DNA of 64,000 nt, from contig NZ_CP092535.1 of the NCBI RefSeq assembly GCF_022437945.1, positions 2,728,001 through 2,792,000 on the forward strand, in the 5' to 3' direction. The first letter of the stretch is position 1. The number at the start of each line of letters is the position of its first letter. The stretch comes from Nocardioides sp. TF02-7 (GTDB lineage: Bacteria; Actinomycetota; Actinomycetes; Propionibacteriales; Nocardioidaceae). This document shows, in pieces, positions 9,193 to 19,581 of this stretch. A model generated the notes under the pieces. It did not search any database. It had not been told where the DNA came from and saw only the letters and a program-made list of their open reading frames with translations. Made by a program: the position numbers and the translations under genes.

Positions 9193-10843
9193 CACCCGCG
9201 CGGGACTCCCGGCCGCGACGGGGAGCCGGCTCGTCCCGGGCGGCCGCGGTGCCGGCGTACATGCCCCAGACGGTGGCGACCGCGAGGGGTGGCCCCGGCT
9301 CCGCCGTAGACCATGCCCGACGGGCTCGCCATCACGTTGCCCGCCGCGTAGAGCCCGTCGATGACGTCGCCGTCGACGTCGAGCACCCGCCCGTCGGCGT
9401 CCGTGCGGGGGCCGCCCTTGGTGCCGAGCGCCCCGATGGACACCTCCACCCCGTAGAACGGCGGGGTCGCCACCGGTCCGAGCGTCGCGAACGGCGAGTC
9501 GGGGTCGCTCGCCCCGCCGCCCGGCCAGCGGTCGTAGGCGCTCCGGCCACGGCCGTGGTCGGGGTCCACCCCTCCGCGGCGTGCCGGTTGAACCGGTCGA
9601 CCGTCTCCAGCAGCGGTGCGGCCGGCAGCCCCAACGCCGCGGCCAGGTCGGCGATGGTGCCGGCCCGCGCCGCCCACTCCGGGACCGGCGCGCCGGGCGC
9701 GGACCCGAAGACGCCGAACCGGTCGACCGTCGCCTGGTCGAGCAGCAGGTAGGCCGGCACGTTCTCGTAGTCCAGGCGTGACTCGTCGAGCCGGTGGAAC
9801 GCGCCGCCGAGGGCGTTGTAATTGGCGGCCTCGTTGCAGAACCGCCGGCCGTGGCGGTTGACCATGATCGACCCGGGCAGCGCCCGCTCCCGGGCGCACA
9901 GCAGCCCGTCCCGGCCGCCGTCGCGCCGGTGGTGGGGAGGCCGACGATCGGGGACCACCACGCCTCGCGCATGTTGCCGAGCCGGACCCCGACCCGCATC
10001 GCCATCCGCAGCCCGTCGCCGGTGTTGGTGGGCGCTCCGACGGGCCGGTCGAGCGGACCGCGCAGGTGGTCGCGCACCAGTGCGGCGTCGTACTCGAAGC
10101 CACCGGTGGCGAGCACCACCGCCGAGGCGCGGATGGTGCGGTGGCCGTCCGGGCCCTCGACCTCGACGCCCGCGACCGCGCCCGACTCGACGACCAGCCG
10201 GGTGCCGCGGGTCCGGGTCGCCACCTCGACGCCGCGCCGGAGGCAGGCCCGCAGCAGGCCGGCGACCAGCGCGCGCCCGAGGCCTTCCTGCTGCGCGGCC
10301 TCGCGCTCGGCGAGCAGGTCGGGCGCCACCACGCCCGTGCCGCCGCCCAGCGGGGTCTCGGCGATCAACATCCGCCGCGGCTCACCCGCGATCCGGTCCG
10401 CCCACTCCTCCATGCCGGCGAAGGAGACCAGCTCCGGCTCGATCGACCGGCCGCCGCGCGGCAGGCCGCCGGGGTGCTCCGGGTGGTAGTCGGGGTAGCC
10501 GGCGACGAGCCGCATCCGCAGCTCGGTGTGCTCCTCGACGAAGTCGACGAACCGAGGGCCGCCGTCGACCAGTGCCTCGGCGAGCTCGGGGAGGATCATC
10601 CCGTTGGAGAGGCTGGCGAGGTACTCCAGGCCGCGCTCGCGCGAGTCCTCGACCCCCGCCCGGCGGGCGGGCTGGTTGGCGGGGAACCAGATGGTGCCGC
10701 CGGACAACGCCGTCGTGCCGCCGAGGAGCTCCGCCTTCTCGAGCAGCGCGACCCGCGCGCCCCCCGACGGCGGCGGCGAGCGCCGCGGTCAGTCCCGCCG
10801 CGCCCGAGCCGAGCACGACGACGTGCCGCGCCGGGCCGCTCAC
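9179..10843 (-). CDS. KstD-like FAD-binding dehydrogenase, copy 2, four frame breaks
   Basis: Paralogue of the preceding protein, about 554 residues when four single-base breaks are corrected (extra base near 10755, missing base near 9905, missing base near 9560, extra base near 9285; net zero). Reassembled it has VVVLGSGAAGLTAALAAA, ALSGGTIWFPANQP, TNTGDGLRMAMRVG, NEAANYNALGGAFHRLD and GALGTKGGPRTDADGR. GTG at 10843 overlaps the stop of the upstream hydrolase (GTGA). Last gene of the leftward mhpB-like operon. Four breaks in one gene could mean a decaying pseudogene, but the error style matches the rest of the window. Confidence 0.7.
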
Positions 10844-11832
10844 CGGCCGGCCTCCGGCCGCGCCGGGAACTCGCCCGCGACGACCGAGCGGACCGCGCCG
10901 TGGACGTCGCGGAGCAGCTGCGCCGTGCGCGGCGTGGCCGGCGGTGCGCCGTAGCCACCGTGGATCACGCCCGGGTAGACGTGGAGCTCGGTCGGCACGC
11001 CGGCGCCGACCAGCCGCCCGGCATACGCCAGGTTCTCGTGCACGAAGGCGTCGACGTCGCCGACCGCCAGGAACGCCGGCGGGAGCCCGGAGAGGTCCTC
11101 CGCCCTGGCGGGTGCGGCGGTGGCCGGGACGTCGCCGCCGGCCAGCTCGCCGAGGTACGCCGCCCAGCACAGCCGGTTGGCCCGCAGGTGCCAGAAGCCC
11201 CAGTGCCCGGGGTCGTCGGCGATGGCCCGGATCGACGGCGTGATCTCCCGGTCGTCGAGCATCGGGTAGACCAACAGCTGCAGGGCGGGGAGCGCGAGGC
11301 CGGCGTCCCGGAGCCGGAGGCACAGCCCGGCGGCCAGGCCGGCACCCGCACTGGCGCCGCCGACCACCAGCCGGCCGGAGTCGACGCCGAAGCGGAGGGG
11401 GTCGTCGGTGATCCGGCACCAGACGGACTCCGCGTCCTCCAGCCCTGCGGGGAAGGGGTGCTCGGGGGCGAGGCGCCAGTCGACCGACACGACGGCGCAG
11501 CCGGTGTCGACGACCATCCGCTGCAGGCGGCCGTCGTTCTCGTCGAGGTCGCCCATCACGTAGGCGCCGCCGTGGAGCCACATGACGCAGGCGAGGGGTC
11601 CGGTCGCGTCGGCCGGCCGATACCACCGCACACGTACGTCGGGCCGGCCGTCGAGCCCCGCCACCACCTCGTCGGAGCGGCGGACCCTGGGGTCGGGCGG
11701 CTCCGGCGGCCCGCCGGCGGCGGCGTAGGTCGAACGGATGGTGTCGACGCTGGTCAGGTCCCAGCCGGGCAGACGGTCCAGGACCGCCCGGGTGCCGGGC
11801 TCGACCCGGCGGTCGACGTCGATGGCGGGCAT
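10840..11832 (-). CDS. Alpha/beta hydrolase, HSL (hormone-sensitive lipase) type
   Basis: Carboxylesterase-type hydrolase, 330 residues, uninterrupted. It shows the HSL oxyanion motif WLHGGAYVMG near residue 85, the nucleophile elbow GGASAGAGLA near residue 155, an acid in AVGDVDAFVHENLAY and the catalytic histidine in GVIHGGYG. ATG at 11832 lies 2 nt after the stop of the ligase gene. Its stop overlaps the GTG of the next gene. In this operon it may cleave an ester made by a Baeyer-Villiger step or a CoA ester; this is inference from context. Confidence 0.87.
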   Translation of the reverse strand: MPAIDVDRRVEPGTRAVLDRLPGWDLTSVDTIRSTYAAAGGPPEPPDPRVRRSDEVVAGLDGRPDVRVRWYRPADATGPLACVMWLHGGAYVMGDLDENDGRLQRMVVDTGCAVVSVDWRLAPEHPFPAGLEDAESVWCRITDDPLRFGVDSGRLVVGGASAGAGLAAGLCLRLRDAGLALPALQLLVYPMLDDREITPSIRAIADDPGHWGFWHLRANRLCWAAYLGELAGGDVPATAAPARAEDLSGLPPAFLAVGDVDAFVHENLAYAGRLVGAGVPTELHVYPGVIHGGYGAPPATPRTAQLLRDVHGAVRSVVAGEFPARPEAGR

Positions 11833-11834
11833 GG

Positions 11835-13382
11835 TCAGCTCTCCTCCCACGTCCTCAGGACGTTCTTCCGGATCTTTCCCGTGGCGGTCTTGGGCAGGTC
11901 GGAGAAGACCACCCGCCGCGGGACCTTGAAACCCGCCAGCCGGCCGCGGAGGTGCGCCACGAGGTCGTCGGCCGAGACCGACGCACCCTGCCGGAGGGTG
12001 ACGTACGCGACCGGCACCTCGCCCCCACCGGTCGTCGGACCTGCCGACGACGGCGGACTCCACGACGTCCGGGTGCGCGTCGAGGGCGCGCTCCACCTCG
12101 ACGGAGGCGATGTTCTCCCCACCGGAGATGATGATGTCCTTGCGCCGGTCGCGGATCTCGACGTAGCCGTCGGGGGTGCAGCACGGCCAGGTCGCCGGTG
12201 AGGAAGCAGCCGGACCTGGTGACGGCCGCGGTCGCCTCGGGGTCGCGGTAGTAGCCGAGCATCACGTTGTTGCCGCGGACGGCGATCTCGCCCAGCGTCC
12301 GACCGTCGGCCGGCACGTCGTCGCCGTCGGGGCCGAGCACCCGGAGCGGCGCCGAGATGATGTTGCCGACGCCCTGCCGGGCGCGGAGCGCCGCAGTGGC
12401 GCCGCCGTCGAGCTCGTCCCACTCGGGCTGCCACTCGTTGACGGCGACCGGCCCGAACGTCTCGGTGAGGCCGTAGAGGTGGGTGACGTCGAGGCCCAAC
12501 CGTTCGAGCCGGCCCAGCAGGGCGGGCGACGGTGGGGCGCCGCCGGTGTCGACGTGCACCCGGTCGGTGAGCGGCGTCGCGGCCGGGTCCTCCGCGATCA
12601 TCGTCAGCACCGTGGGTGCCGCGCTGAAGTGGGTGACCGGCTCGTCGCGCAGGAGCCGCCACACGGCGTCCGGGCGGACCGCCCGCAGGCAGACGTGGTG
12701 CCGCCGGCCGCCGTCACGGCCCAGGTGAAGCACCACCCGTTGCAGTGGAACATCGGCAGCGTCCACAGGTAGCCGCTCCCGGGACCGAGCCGGGCGTGGT
12801 GCGCCATCGCGACGGACTGGAGGAAGGCGCCCCCGGTGGTGGTACATGACGCCCTTCGGCCGCCCGGTCGTCCCCGAGGTGTAGTTGATCGCCAGCAGCT
12901 GGTCGTCGGTGACCTCGGCCCGGTCCCGCGGGTCGGCCGGAGCGGCGAGGAGCTGCTCGTAGTCGTCGTCGCGGCCGCCGGCGACGACGACCGGTACGCC
13001 GCAGGCAGCCGCCAGGGAGCGGGCGCGGTCGGCGAGCTCCTCGGTGGCGACCAGGAGAGAGGCGCCGGAGTGGTCGAGGATGAAGCGCATCTCCTCCTCG
13101 GCCAGCCGGACGTTGACGGCGACCAGGGCACGCGCCGCGGGCCGGGACGGCGTGGTGGAGCTCGAGCAGCACGTGGCTGTTGGTGCACAGCGCGGCCACC
13201 CGGTCGCCGGGCTCGACCCCCAGCCGGGCGAGCGCCGACACCAGCCGGTCCCGCCGGTCGGCGAGGTCGGCGTACGTGAACCGGCGGTCCCCGTCGACGA
13301 CCGCCGGGCGCCCGGCGAACGCGCTGACGGCGCGGTCGAGGAACGAGACCGGCGTCAACGGTGCGAACGTGAAGTCCGCCAT
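11835..13382 (-). CDS. AMP-forming acyl-CoA ligase (FadD-like), five frame breaks
   Basis: About 514 residues once five single-base breaks are corrected (near 13140, 12835, 12700, 12178 and 12040). Pieces in order: FTYADLADRRDRLVSALARL, LLAINYTSGTTGRPKGVMYH (AMP-binding loop), LPMFHCNGWCFTWA, VTHLYGLTETFGPV, NNVMLGYYRDPEAT, RRKDIIISGGENIASVEVE and the C-terminal TATGKIRKNVLR with the catalytic lysine. ATG 13382 has an excellent GAGGAGG site 8 nt upstream, lying inside the end of the hydroxylase gene, which it overlaps by 28 bp. Probably activates the pathway's acid substrate or intermediate. Confidence 0.78.
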
Positions 13383-15029
13383 GGGCGTTCCTCCTCGAGC
13401 CGGGACGGCGTTGCCGGTGGTGTGCGGATGCTGGTCGCCCGCGCGACCGCCCGGACCAGCTGCCCGGTGTCCTGGGCGAGCCCGGCGCCCGCGACGATCC
13501 GGTCCGGCCGGAGGACCACCACGCCCACAGGATGCTGGTCGAACCAGCGCTTGACGTCACCGTCCGCGTCGCCCACCACGGTGCCCAGCGTGGCGTCCTC
13601 CGCCGCCGAGCGCCAGTGGAGCTGCGTCATCGGGCGCACCTCCAGCAGCCGTGCTCCCAGCCGCTCGAGGGTCGTGCGGGTCGCTGCGTCGACGACCCGC
13701 TCGAGGGGGTTGCCCCAGACGAGGACGGCGAACCAGTCGCCCAACGCGTCGTCGAGGCGCACCACGGTGCCGTCGCGCGAGGCCACCCGGGGCTGGGGGA
13801 ACATCCGGCCGACGGGGAGTCCTGGGGGAGCGGCCGGGTCGCATGCGCCACCGCCCCCTCCTCGTAGCGCGGCATCGGCTTGAAGCGCATCTCGGTGAGG
13901 TAGCTCTTGGCCGCCGGCACCGCGCCCAGCGCCCGGAAGAACGCGTCCCGGGCGAGCGCCACGGACAGCCGGGTGGGGGAGATGATCCGGCCGACGAGCG
14001 TCGAGAGGTTGACCATCGCGGTCGCGTGCGGGCGTCGCTCGACGTCGTAGGTGTCGAGCAGGGCGTCGCCGCTGTGGCCGCGGAGCACCGCAGCCAGCTT
14101 CCAGGCGAGGTTGGCGGCGTCGCGGATGCCGGAGTTGAACCCCTGCCCCTGCCAGACCGGCATCAGGTGGGCGGCGTCCCCGGCGAGCAGCACCCGTCCC
14201 GAGCGGAAGCGGCCCGCGACCCGCGCGTGGTGGGTGTACACGCGGGCCCGGATCACGTCGAGCCGCGCGGGGTCGGGCACCAGGGGCGCCAGCAGCGCCC
14301 GCAACCGGGCCGGGTCGTCGACCACGTCCTGGTCCTCGCCGTCGTGCAGCATCAGCTCGAGCCGGCGCACGCCGTGGGGAGGTGGATCGACACGTACGGC
14401 CGGCGCGGGTCGCAGCCGACGTGCACGTTGGGCGTCCCGAGCGGGTCGCCCGCGATGTCGACCACGAGCCAGCGCGTCGACTCGGTGGTGCCGTCGAAGG
14501 AGACGCCGAGCGCCTTGCGGACCGAGGACCGGCCGCCGTCGGCGCCGACGAGGTAGCTTGCCTCCCACACCCCGCTGCGGGTTCCGGACACGTGCGCCCG
14601 CACCCGGTCGCCGTACTGCTCGATGCCGGTGCACCGGACGCCGAAGTGCACCTGGACGTGGGGGAACCGGTCCAGACCTCGCAGCAGCTCGCGGTCGACC
14701 AGCGGTTGGATGAAGGAGTTGCGGCGCGACCATCCGTAGGCGCCGGTGCGTGGTGCGATCTCGGCGATCGGCCTGCCGTCGGCTCCGAGGAACCGCATGG
14801 CGTGGTCGGGGCCGGTGTGCTGGAGCACCGCGTCGACGAGGCCGGCGCCCTGGAAGACCCGGAGGCTCTCGTCGTCCATGCCGACGGCCCGGGGGTAGTC
14901 GAGCAGCCCAGGGCCGGCCTCGAGCACGTCGACGCCGATGCCGTGCACCCCGAGCAGGTTCGCGAGGGTCAGACCGGTCGGGCCGGCGCCGACGACGACG
15001 ACCCGGTCCTGGGACGGGCGGGCGGTCAT
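13355..15029 (-). CDS. MhpA-like FAD-dependent aromatic hydroxylase
   Basis: Class A flavoprotein monooxygenase that would hydroxylate a 3-hydroxyphenylpropionate-type ring to a catechol. About 558 residues after adding one base near 14375 and one near 13820 (E. coli MhpA, 554). GxGxxG motif [17 protein letters not shown] at the N-terminus, DG motif [14 protein letters not shown] near residue 165, GD motif [15 protein letters not shown] in the middle. ATG 15029 overlaps the stop of the mhpC-like gene. Order dioxygenase, hydrolase, hydroxylase matches phenylpropionate meta-cleavage clusters. Exact substrate is inferred. Confidence 0.82.
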
Positions 15030-15881
15030 GCCGGCTCCGCGAGGAAGTCCCGGACCAGCCGGTTGAACCGCTCGGGCTGCTCCCACTGCGGCCAGTGCCC
15101 GGCGTGCTCGACCAGCTCGAACCGGCCGTCAGGGGACGAGGTCGGCCATCCGCAGGCCGGCGGCCGCCGGCCCGGACGGGTCGTCGCTGGTCCACACGAC
15201 CAGGGTCGGGTGGACCAGTGCGCGCAGCTCGTCGTCGGTGATGCGGTTGCGAGCCCGCACCTCCGGGTCCTGGAGGCACAGCACGTGGCGCATCGACCGC
15301 GCGAAGCCGGGGCGGGAGTAGACGGCACGCCGCACGGCCACCAGCTCGTCGGTGACCGCGGCCGGGTCGGCCATCAGCCACTCGAGGCGGGCGCGGACCC
15401 GTTCCGGCGTCGGGTCGTCGGCCGCCGCCTGCGACAGGGAGCGGATCCGTTCCATCACCGCCGGGTCCGCCATGGTGCCGCCCGGCGTGTTCAGCACCAG
15501 GCGGCGCACCCGCTCCGGACGCGCCACGGCGTACTTGACCGCGACCCAGCCCCCGAGCGACTCGCCGCACACGTCGACCCGCTCGACGCCGAGGTGGTCG
15601 ACCAGGGCGTCGAGGTGGGCGACGTAGTGCTCGAGCTCGAGGTCGTGGGTGGCGAGCGTGCTGAAGCCGTGGCCGGGGTAGTCGTAGGCCACCACCCGTC
15701 GGTCGGCGGCCAGGGCGTGGACGTTGCGGGCGTAGGCCTCGAGGTGCCCGCCGGTGCCGGGGAGCAGCAGGAGGGGCACGTCGCCGGTCCCCGCCTCGAG
15801 GAGCCGGGTGTCCCAGCCGGCGAGCAGCTGGTGGCGCACGACCAGGTCGGCGCCGAGGAGGGCGCTCCAGATCGAGGTCAC
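15026..15881 (-). CDS. MhpC-like meta-cleavage product hydrolase (alpha/beta hydrolase)
   Basis: C-C bond hydrolase acting on a ring-opened 2-hydroxy-6-oxo-dienoate. About 284 residues after removing one base near 15133 (MhpC is 288). Nucleophile elbow [11 protein letters not shown], acid in [10 protein letters not shown] and catalytic histidine in [15 protein letters not shown] near the C-terminus, a block highly typical of MhpC/BphD enzymes. GTG 15881 overlaps the dioxygenase stop (GTGA), and its own stop overlaps the next ATG (ATGA). The break here adds a T rather than extending a run, making an in-frame TGA. Confidence 0.83.
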
Positions 15882-16833
15882 GCCCGCACCCCCGCACCTG
15901 CGGGGACGGCGGTGGTGACGCCGTAGCCGGCGAACCACTCGCGGATCGGCCGGTAGTAGCGGTCGGTCACCTCGTGCGGGCCGTGGACGCCGAGGGCGGC
16001 GTACGCCGCCAGCCAGGTCCGCACCTCGTGGGAGGAGTGGCCGGCCTGCTCGACGTACCAGGACACCGGCTGGGCTGCGAACCGCTCGAGGTCGCCGGTC
16101 GCGCACGCGTCGAGGAACGCCTCGTCCCACGCAGGATTGAGGTCGTGGAAGGCGCCGTCCCCGCCGGCGAACGCCCGGGCCGCGGCGACGGTGCGCTCCT
16201 CCCGGTCCCGCCGCTCGCCGGGCGGCACCGGGCGGCGCACCGTCAGTCGCTCGGCGACCTCGGGCGTCGCCTCCCGGATCCGCGGGACCGGGGGTCGTGC
16301 GAGAGCCCCCCGCTCGCCAGGAGCAGGACGCGGCGGTCGTCGCCGGCGAGTGCCTCACCCACCGCCCGGCCGAGCGCGACGCTGCGGGTGGCCGGGCCGA
16401 GCGGCTCCGCGACGCAGTTGACGAACACGGGCACGACCGGCACCGCGTCCAGCGCACCGAGGAGGAGCAGCAGCGGCTGGACCAGGCCGTGGTCGACCTG
16501 CATCCGCTCGGAGAACGCGACGTCCACTCCCGCGTCGAGCACGGCCGCGGCGATCCGGCGCGCCGTGGCGGCGTCGACCGGGAGCGGGCCGGCCGGGAGG
16601 CCGTAGTCGCCGATCGACTCCGCCGACGCCCCGATGCAGAACGCCGGCATCACCTCGTAGAGGAAGCCGTTGTAGTGGTCGGGGGCGAAGCCGACGACCA
16701 GGTCGGGCCGGAAGTCCGCCACGAACCCGCGGACCCGGTCGAGCACCGCGGTGACCTCCTGCCGGACGTCCACGGGCGGGTCGAGCTTGTCCATCAGTGG
16801 GGTGTGGGACATGGCGCAGAGGGCGACGGGCAT
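15878..16833 (-). CDS. mhpB: MhpB-like extradiol dioxygenase (2,3-dihydroxyphenylpropionate 1,2-dioxygenase)
   Basis: Fe(II)-dependent meta-cleavage of a catechol; LigB superfamily class III. About 318 residues after adding one C in a run near 16290 (E. coli MhpB, 314). Blocks remembered from MhpB are nearly identical here: [54 protein letters not shown], and the C-terminal [14 protein letters not shown]. The conserved histidines in SHTP, DHYNGF and LSHDP are the expected metal/catalytic set. First gene of a leftward operon of six. A palindrome 34 bp upstream and an IclR gene beyond it suggest specific induction. Confidence 0.92.
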
Positions 16834-16866
16834 CGCGCGGCTCCTGGGTCGGGACGGCGTTCAATA

Positions 16867-16895
16867 TGTGATCAGTGCTATTCGTTAATCACATC
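16867..16895. promoter_or_regulatory. Inverted repeat upstream of mhpB-like operon
   Basis: ATGTGAT at 16867-16873 and ATCACAT at 16889-16895 are perfect 7-bp arms around a 15-nt centre. It sits between the mhpB-like start (16833) and the end of the IclR gene (16973). Likely operator for the adjacent IclR-type activator or repressor; such regulators commonly control phenylpropionate clusters in actinomycetes. It does not match the TTGACGTC operator of the other island promoters. Confidence 0.5.
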
Positions 16896-16972
16896 GTCGA
16901 TGGCGCGCGCCTTCGCCGTCAACCCCTCGAGGCGCGCGCGACCGCCGACCCGCGTTGGAGGGCCGCGTCGCG

Positions 16973-17671
16973 TCAGGCGATGTCGCCGACGGCCGCGACG
17001 GCCAGGGAGGCGGCGGCCTCGACGACCCGCGGCGCCGCCGCGTCGATGCGCTCCTCGGTGCCGGTGATGACGTTGAGGCAGGCGGGCGGGTAGGCACCCC
17101 GGACCGGTGCGGCCACCGCGTGCAGCCCGGCCTCGATCTCCCCGTGGCTCACGGCGTACCCGCGCTCGCGGACCAGCCGGACCTGCTCCGGCTCGCCGGG
17201 CAGCGGCGGCTGTGCGGCCCGCAGCGCGTACGCTGCCGCGCCGCGGTCGAGCGGCGTGCGCTCGCCCTGCCGGAACGCCACGTGCATGCCGACCGTCGTC
17301 GGGGTGACCATCTCGATCGCCACCGCCGAGGTGCCCTCGGCCACGAACAGCGCCACGGTGGCGCCGATGCCGTCGGCGAGCTCGCGCATCACGGGCAGCG
17401 CCTGCATCCGCAGCTCGGGGAGGTAGGCCTGCGAGAGCGCCGCCAACCGGGCGCCCGCCCGGTAGAGGCCGTCGGCCCCCGGCCGCACGAAGCCGTGGTC
17501 GGCGAGGGTCTGCAGCGCGCGGTAGGCGATCGAGCGGTGGACGTCGAGGGTCCGGGCGACGTCCTGGACCGTCATCCCGGCCGGCGACTCCGCGACGGCC
17601 ACCAGCGCCCGAAGGCCCCGCGCAAGGGTCTGGGTCCCGGGCTGGCCGGCGCTCCGATCGGTCTCTGGCAC
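16973..17671 (-). CDS. IclR-family transcriptional regulator
   Basis: About 232 residues from a GTG at 17671; an ATG at 17725 in the same frame would add 18 residues. N-terminal winged helix-turn-helix at about 15-75 (TVQDVARTLDVHRSIAYRALQTLADHGFV), then the IclR effector domain (AVAIEMVTPTTVGMHVAFRQG, PLDRGAAAYALRAA, ERGYAVSHGEIEAGLHAVAAPV). Located between the leftward mhpB-like operon and a rightward monooxygenase gene, so it probably senses the aromatic substrate and controls one or both. IclR regulators are usual partners of hpp/mhp-type clusters. Confidence 0.9.
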   Translation of the reverse strand: MPETDRSAGQPGTQTLARGLRALVAVAESPAGMTVQDVARTLDVHRSIAYRALQTLADHGFVRPGADGLYRAGARLAALSQAYLPELRMQALPVMRELADGIGATVALFVAEGTSAVAIEMVTPTTVGMHVAFRQGERTPLDRGAAAYALRAAQPPLPGEPEQVRLVRERGYAVSHGEIEAGLHAVAAPVRGAYPPACLNVITGTEERIDAAAPRVVEAAASLAVAAVGDIA

Positions 17672-17784
17672 GGCGACAGGGTACGCCGCCGGTCTGTCGC
17701 GGGGTGATTGACTCCGGTGGACCATCGGCCTACCGTGTGCTGATAACGGCCAACGGTGTGCACTATCTACACGATGGGGGGACC
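17672..17784. promoter_or_regulatory. Divergent control region, IclR gene / monooxygenase gene
   Basis: 113 bp between the IclR start and the monooxygenase ATG. It holds two direct GTGTGC words (17736 and 17756), an imperfect CCGT...ACGG pair and GTGTGC...ACAC just before the monooxygenase Shine-Dalgarno. A regulator site is plausible but no clean palindrome was found, and promoter elements could not be assigned with confidence. Confidence 0.3.
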
Positions 17785-19563
17785 ATGAACGAGACGCAGC
17801 AAGCCGTGGCGCCCGGTGGCGCCGAGGCGGCCGAGATCTTCCGGACCTGGCTCACCCGCTTCGAGCGCGCCGTCGAGTCGGGGTCGTCGTCGGAGCTCGC
17901 GCGGCTCTTCACCGCAGACGCCACCTGGCGCGACTTCATGGCGTTCGCCTGGGACTTCTCCCACGCACTGGGGCGCGAGGACGTGGCCGAGCGGCTCGTG
18001 GGGCTCGCCAAGGCTCACGAGGCCGCCGGCTTCGCCGTCTCGGAGGGCCAGCCCCCGACGCCCCTCGACGGGATCCTCCATTGCTTCTTCGACTTCACGA
18101 CGAGGGACCGGCGCGACCGCGGCTACGTCGGCCTGGTCCGGGACGGCGCGGACTACGTCGCCTCGGTGATGCAGACCCAGGTGTGCGCCCTCCCGGAGCA
18201 CCCCGAGGGCGTCCGGCACCGGCGTCCCGAGGGCAAGGCCTACCGGATCGTCCCCGGGCGTCCGACCTGGCGCGAGCAGCGGGAGCGCGAGGCGTCGTTC
18301 GAGGACGGCGACCCGGCGGTCGTGGTGCTCGGCGCCGGGCACAACGGCCTGTCGGTGGCCGCACGGCTGCGGGCGCTCGGGGTCCCGACCCTGGTGATCG
18401 ACCGGGAGGCGCGCGTGGGCGACACCTGGCGGAGGCGGTACGCCGCGCTCGCCCTGCACAGCACCGTCTACGGCGACAACATGCCCTACCTGCCGTTCCC
18501 GCCGACCTGGACCGCGCACACGCCGAAGGACAAGTTCGCCGACTGGCTGGAGTCCTACGCTCAGCTGCTCGACCTCAACGTGTGGCTGAGCACGACCTAC
18601 CTCAGCGGGCACTACGACGAGGACGCGGAGCGCTGGACGCTGCGGGTGCGCCGCGGCGACGGCTCGGTGCGCGAGCTGCGGCCGCGTCACTTCGTCGTCG
18701 CCGGCGGCCTGTTCGGGTCGCCGCGGACGCCTCGGGTGCCCGGCCTCGAGGGGTTCACCGGGGTCGCGCTGCACTCGGACGACTTCCACAGCGGCGCGGA
18801 CTTCGAGGGGCAGCGGGCGCTGGTGGTCGGCGCCGGGGTCAGCGGCCACGAGCTGGCCCAGGACCTCTACGAGCACGGCGTCGAGGTCACCATGCTGCAG
18901 CGCAGCGCGACGTACGTCATCAACTACGACACCCACCACAAGTACTGGTCCGGTCAGTTCACGGAGTACCCCGTGTTCCCGCCCGAGTACGCCGACCAGA
19001 TCGCCTACGCGCTCCCCAACGAGCGGGTGGACGAGCTCAACAAGCAGCTCGTGGCGCGCGCGGCCGAGGAGGACCGCGACCTGCACGAGCGGTTGACCGC
19101 CCGCGGGTTCAAGCTCGAGTGGGGACCCGACGGCACCGGGATCATCGGCGCGCACATGTCCGGCATGGACGGCTACCAGATCAACATCGGTGCCTCCGAG
19201 CTGGTGGCGGACGGGCGGGTGGCCCTCAAGCAGGGCACGGAGCTGGTCGAGGTCAAGGACGGGCGCACGGTCGTCTTCGACGACGGCTCGGAGCTCGAGG
19301 TCGACGTGATCGTCTTCGCCACCGGCTACGAGCAGATGTGGAACCACATGCGCCCGACGCTGGGCGCGGCGGCCGCCCGGATCGAGAAGGCCTACGGCCG
19401 GGCCGACGACAACGAGTACGCGAACACCTGGCGGCGCTCGGCGCAGCCGGGCCTCTGGTTCTGCACCGGCTTCATCCGGATGTGCCGGTTCTACTCCACC
19501 TTCACGGCGCTGCTGATCAAGGCGATCGAGGAGGGGGATCGAGCCGGTCGACCCGGACCGTGA
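17785..19563 (+). CDS. FMO/Baeyer-Villiger-type monooxygenase with N-terminal NTF2-like part
   Basis: 592 residues, uninterrupted. Residues about 15-140 look like an NTF2-like/SnoaL-type region (FTADATWRDFMAFAWDFSHALG). A flavoprotein monooxygenase follows: FAD motif VVLGAGHNGLSVAARLRALG near 175, an FTGVALHSDDF stretch fitting the FxGxxxHxxx signature, NADPH motif VVGAGVSGHELAQDLYEHG near 350, and FATGY near 512. Likely uses FAD, NADPH and O2 to oxygenate a ketone or ring. ATG 17785 has a GGGGGGA site close by. It is divergent from the IclR gene and just upstream of the transporter operon promoter. Confidence 0.85.
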   Translation: MNETQQAVAPGGAEAAEIFRTWLTRFERAVESGSSSELARLFTADATWRDFMAFAWDFSHALGREDVAERLVGLAKAHEAAGFAVSEGQPPTPLDGILHCFFDFTTRDRRDRGYVGLVRDGADYVASVMQTQVCALPEHPEGVRHRRPEGKAYRIVPGRPTWREQREREASFEDGDPAVVVLGAGHNGLSVAARLRALGVPTLVIDREARVGDTWRRRYAALALHSTVYGDNMPYLPFPPTWTAHTPKDKFADWLESYAQLLDLNVWLSTTYLSGHYDEDAERWTLRVRRGDGSVRELRPRHFVVAGGLFGSPRTPRVPGLEGFTGVALHSDDFHSGADFEGQRALVVGAGVSGHELAQDLYEHGVEVTMLQRSATYVINYDTHHKYWSGQFTEYPVFPPEYADQIAYALPNERVDELNKQLVARAAEEDRDLHERLTARGFKLEWGPDGTGIIGAHMSGMDGYQINIGASELVADGRVALKQGTELVEVKDGRTVVFDDGSELEVDVIVFATGYEQMWNHMRPTLGAAAARIEKAYGRADDNEYANTWRRSAQPGLWFCTGFIRMCRFYSTFTALLIKAIEEGDRAGRPGP

Positions 19564-19581
19564 GAAACCGGGCCCACGTCG

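Noticed and set aside
7576..10843. Calling the two flavoproteins 3-ketosteroid dehydrogenases (kstD)
   Set aside because: Family similarity is clear, but no other steroid-ring genes (kshA, hsaA-D, KstR sites) were seen, so the specific name is not supported.
15129..15140. UGA recoded as selenocysteine in the MhpC-like gene
   Set aside because: Frame changes after the TGA, and family alignment resumes in the other frame, so it is a one-base insertion. No SECIS or selenocysteine role fits.
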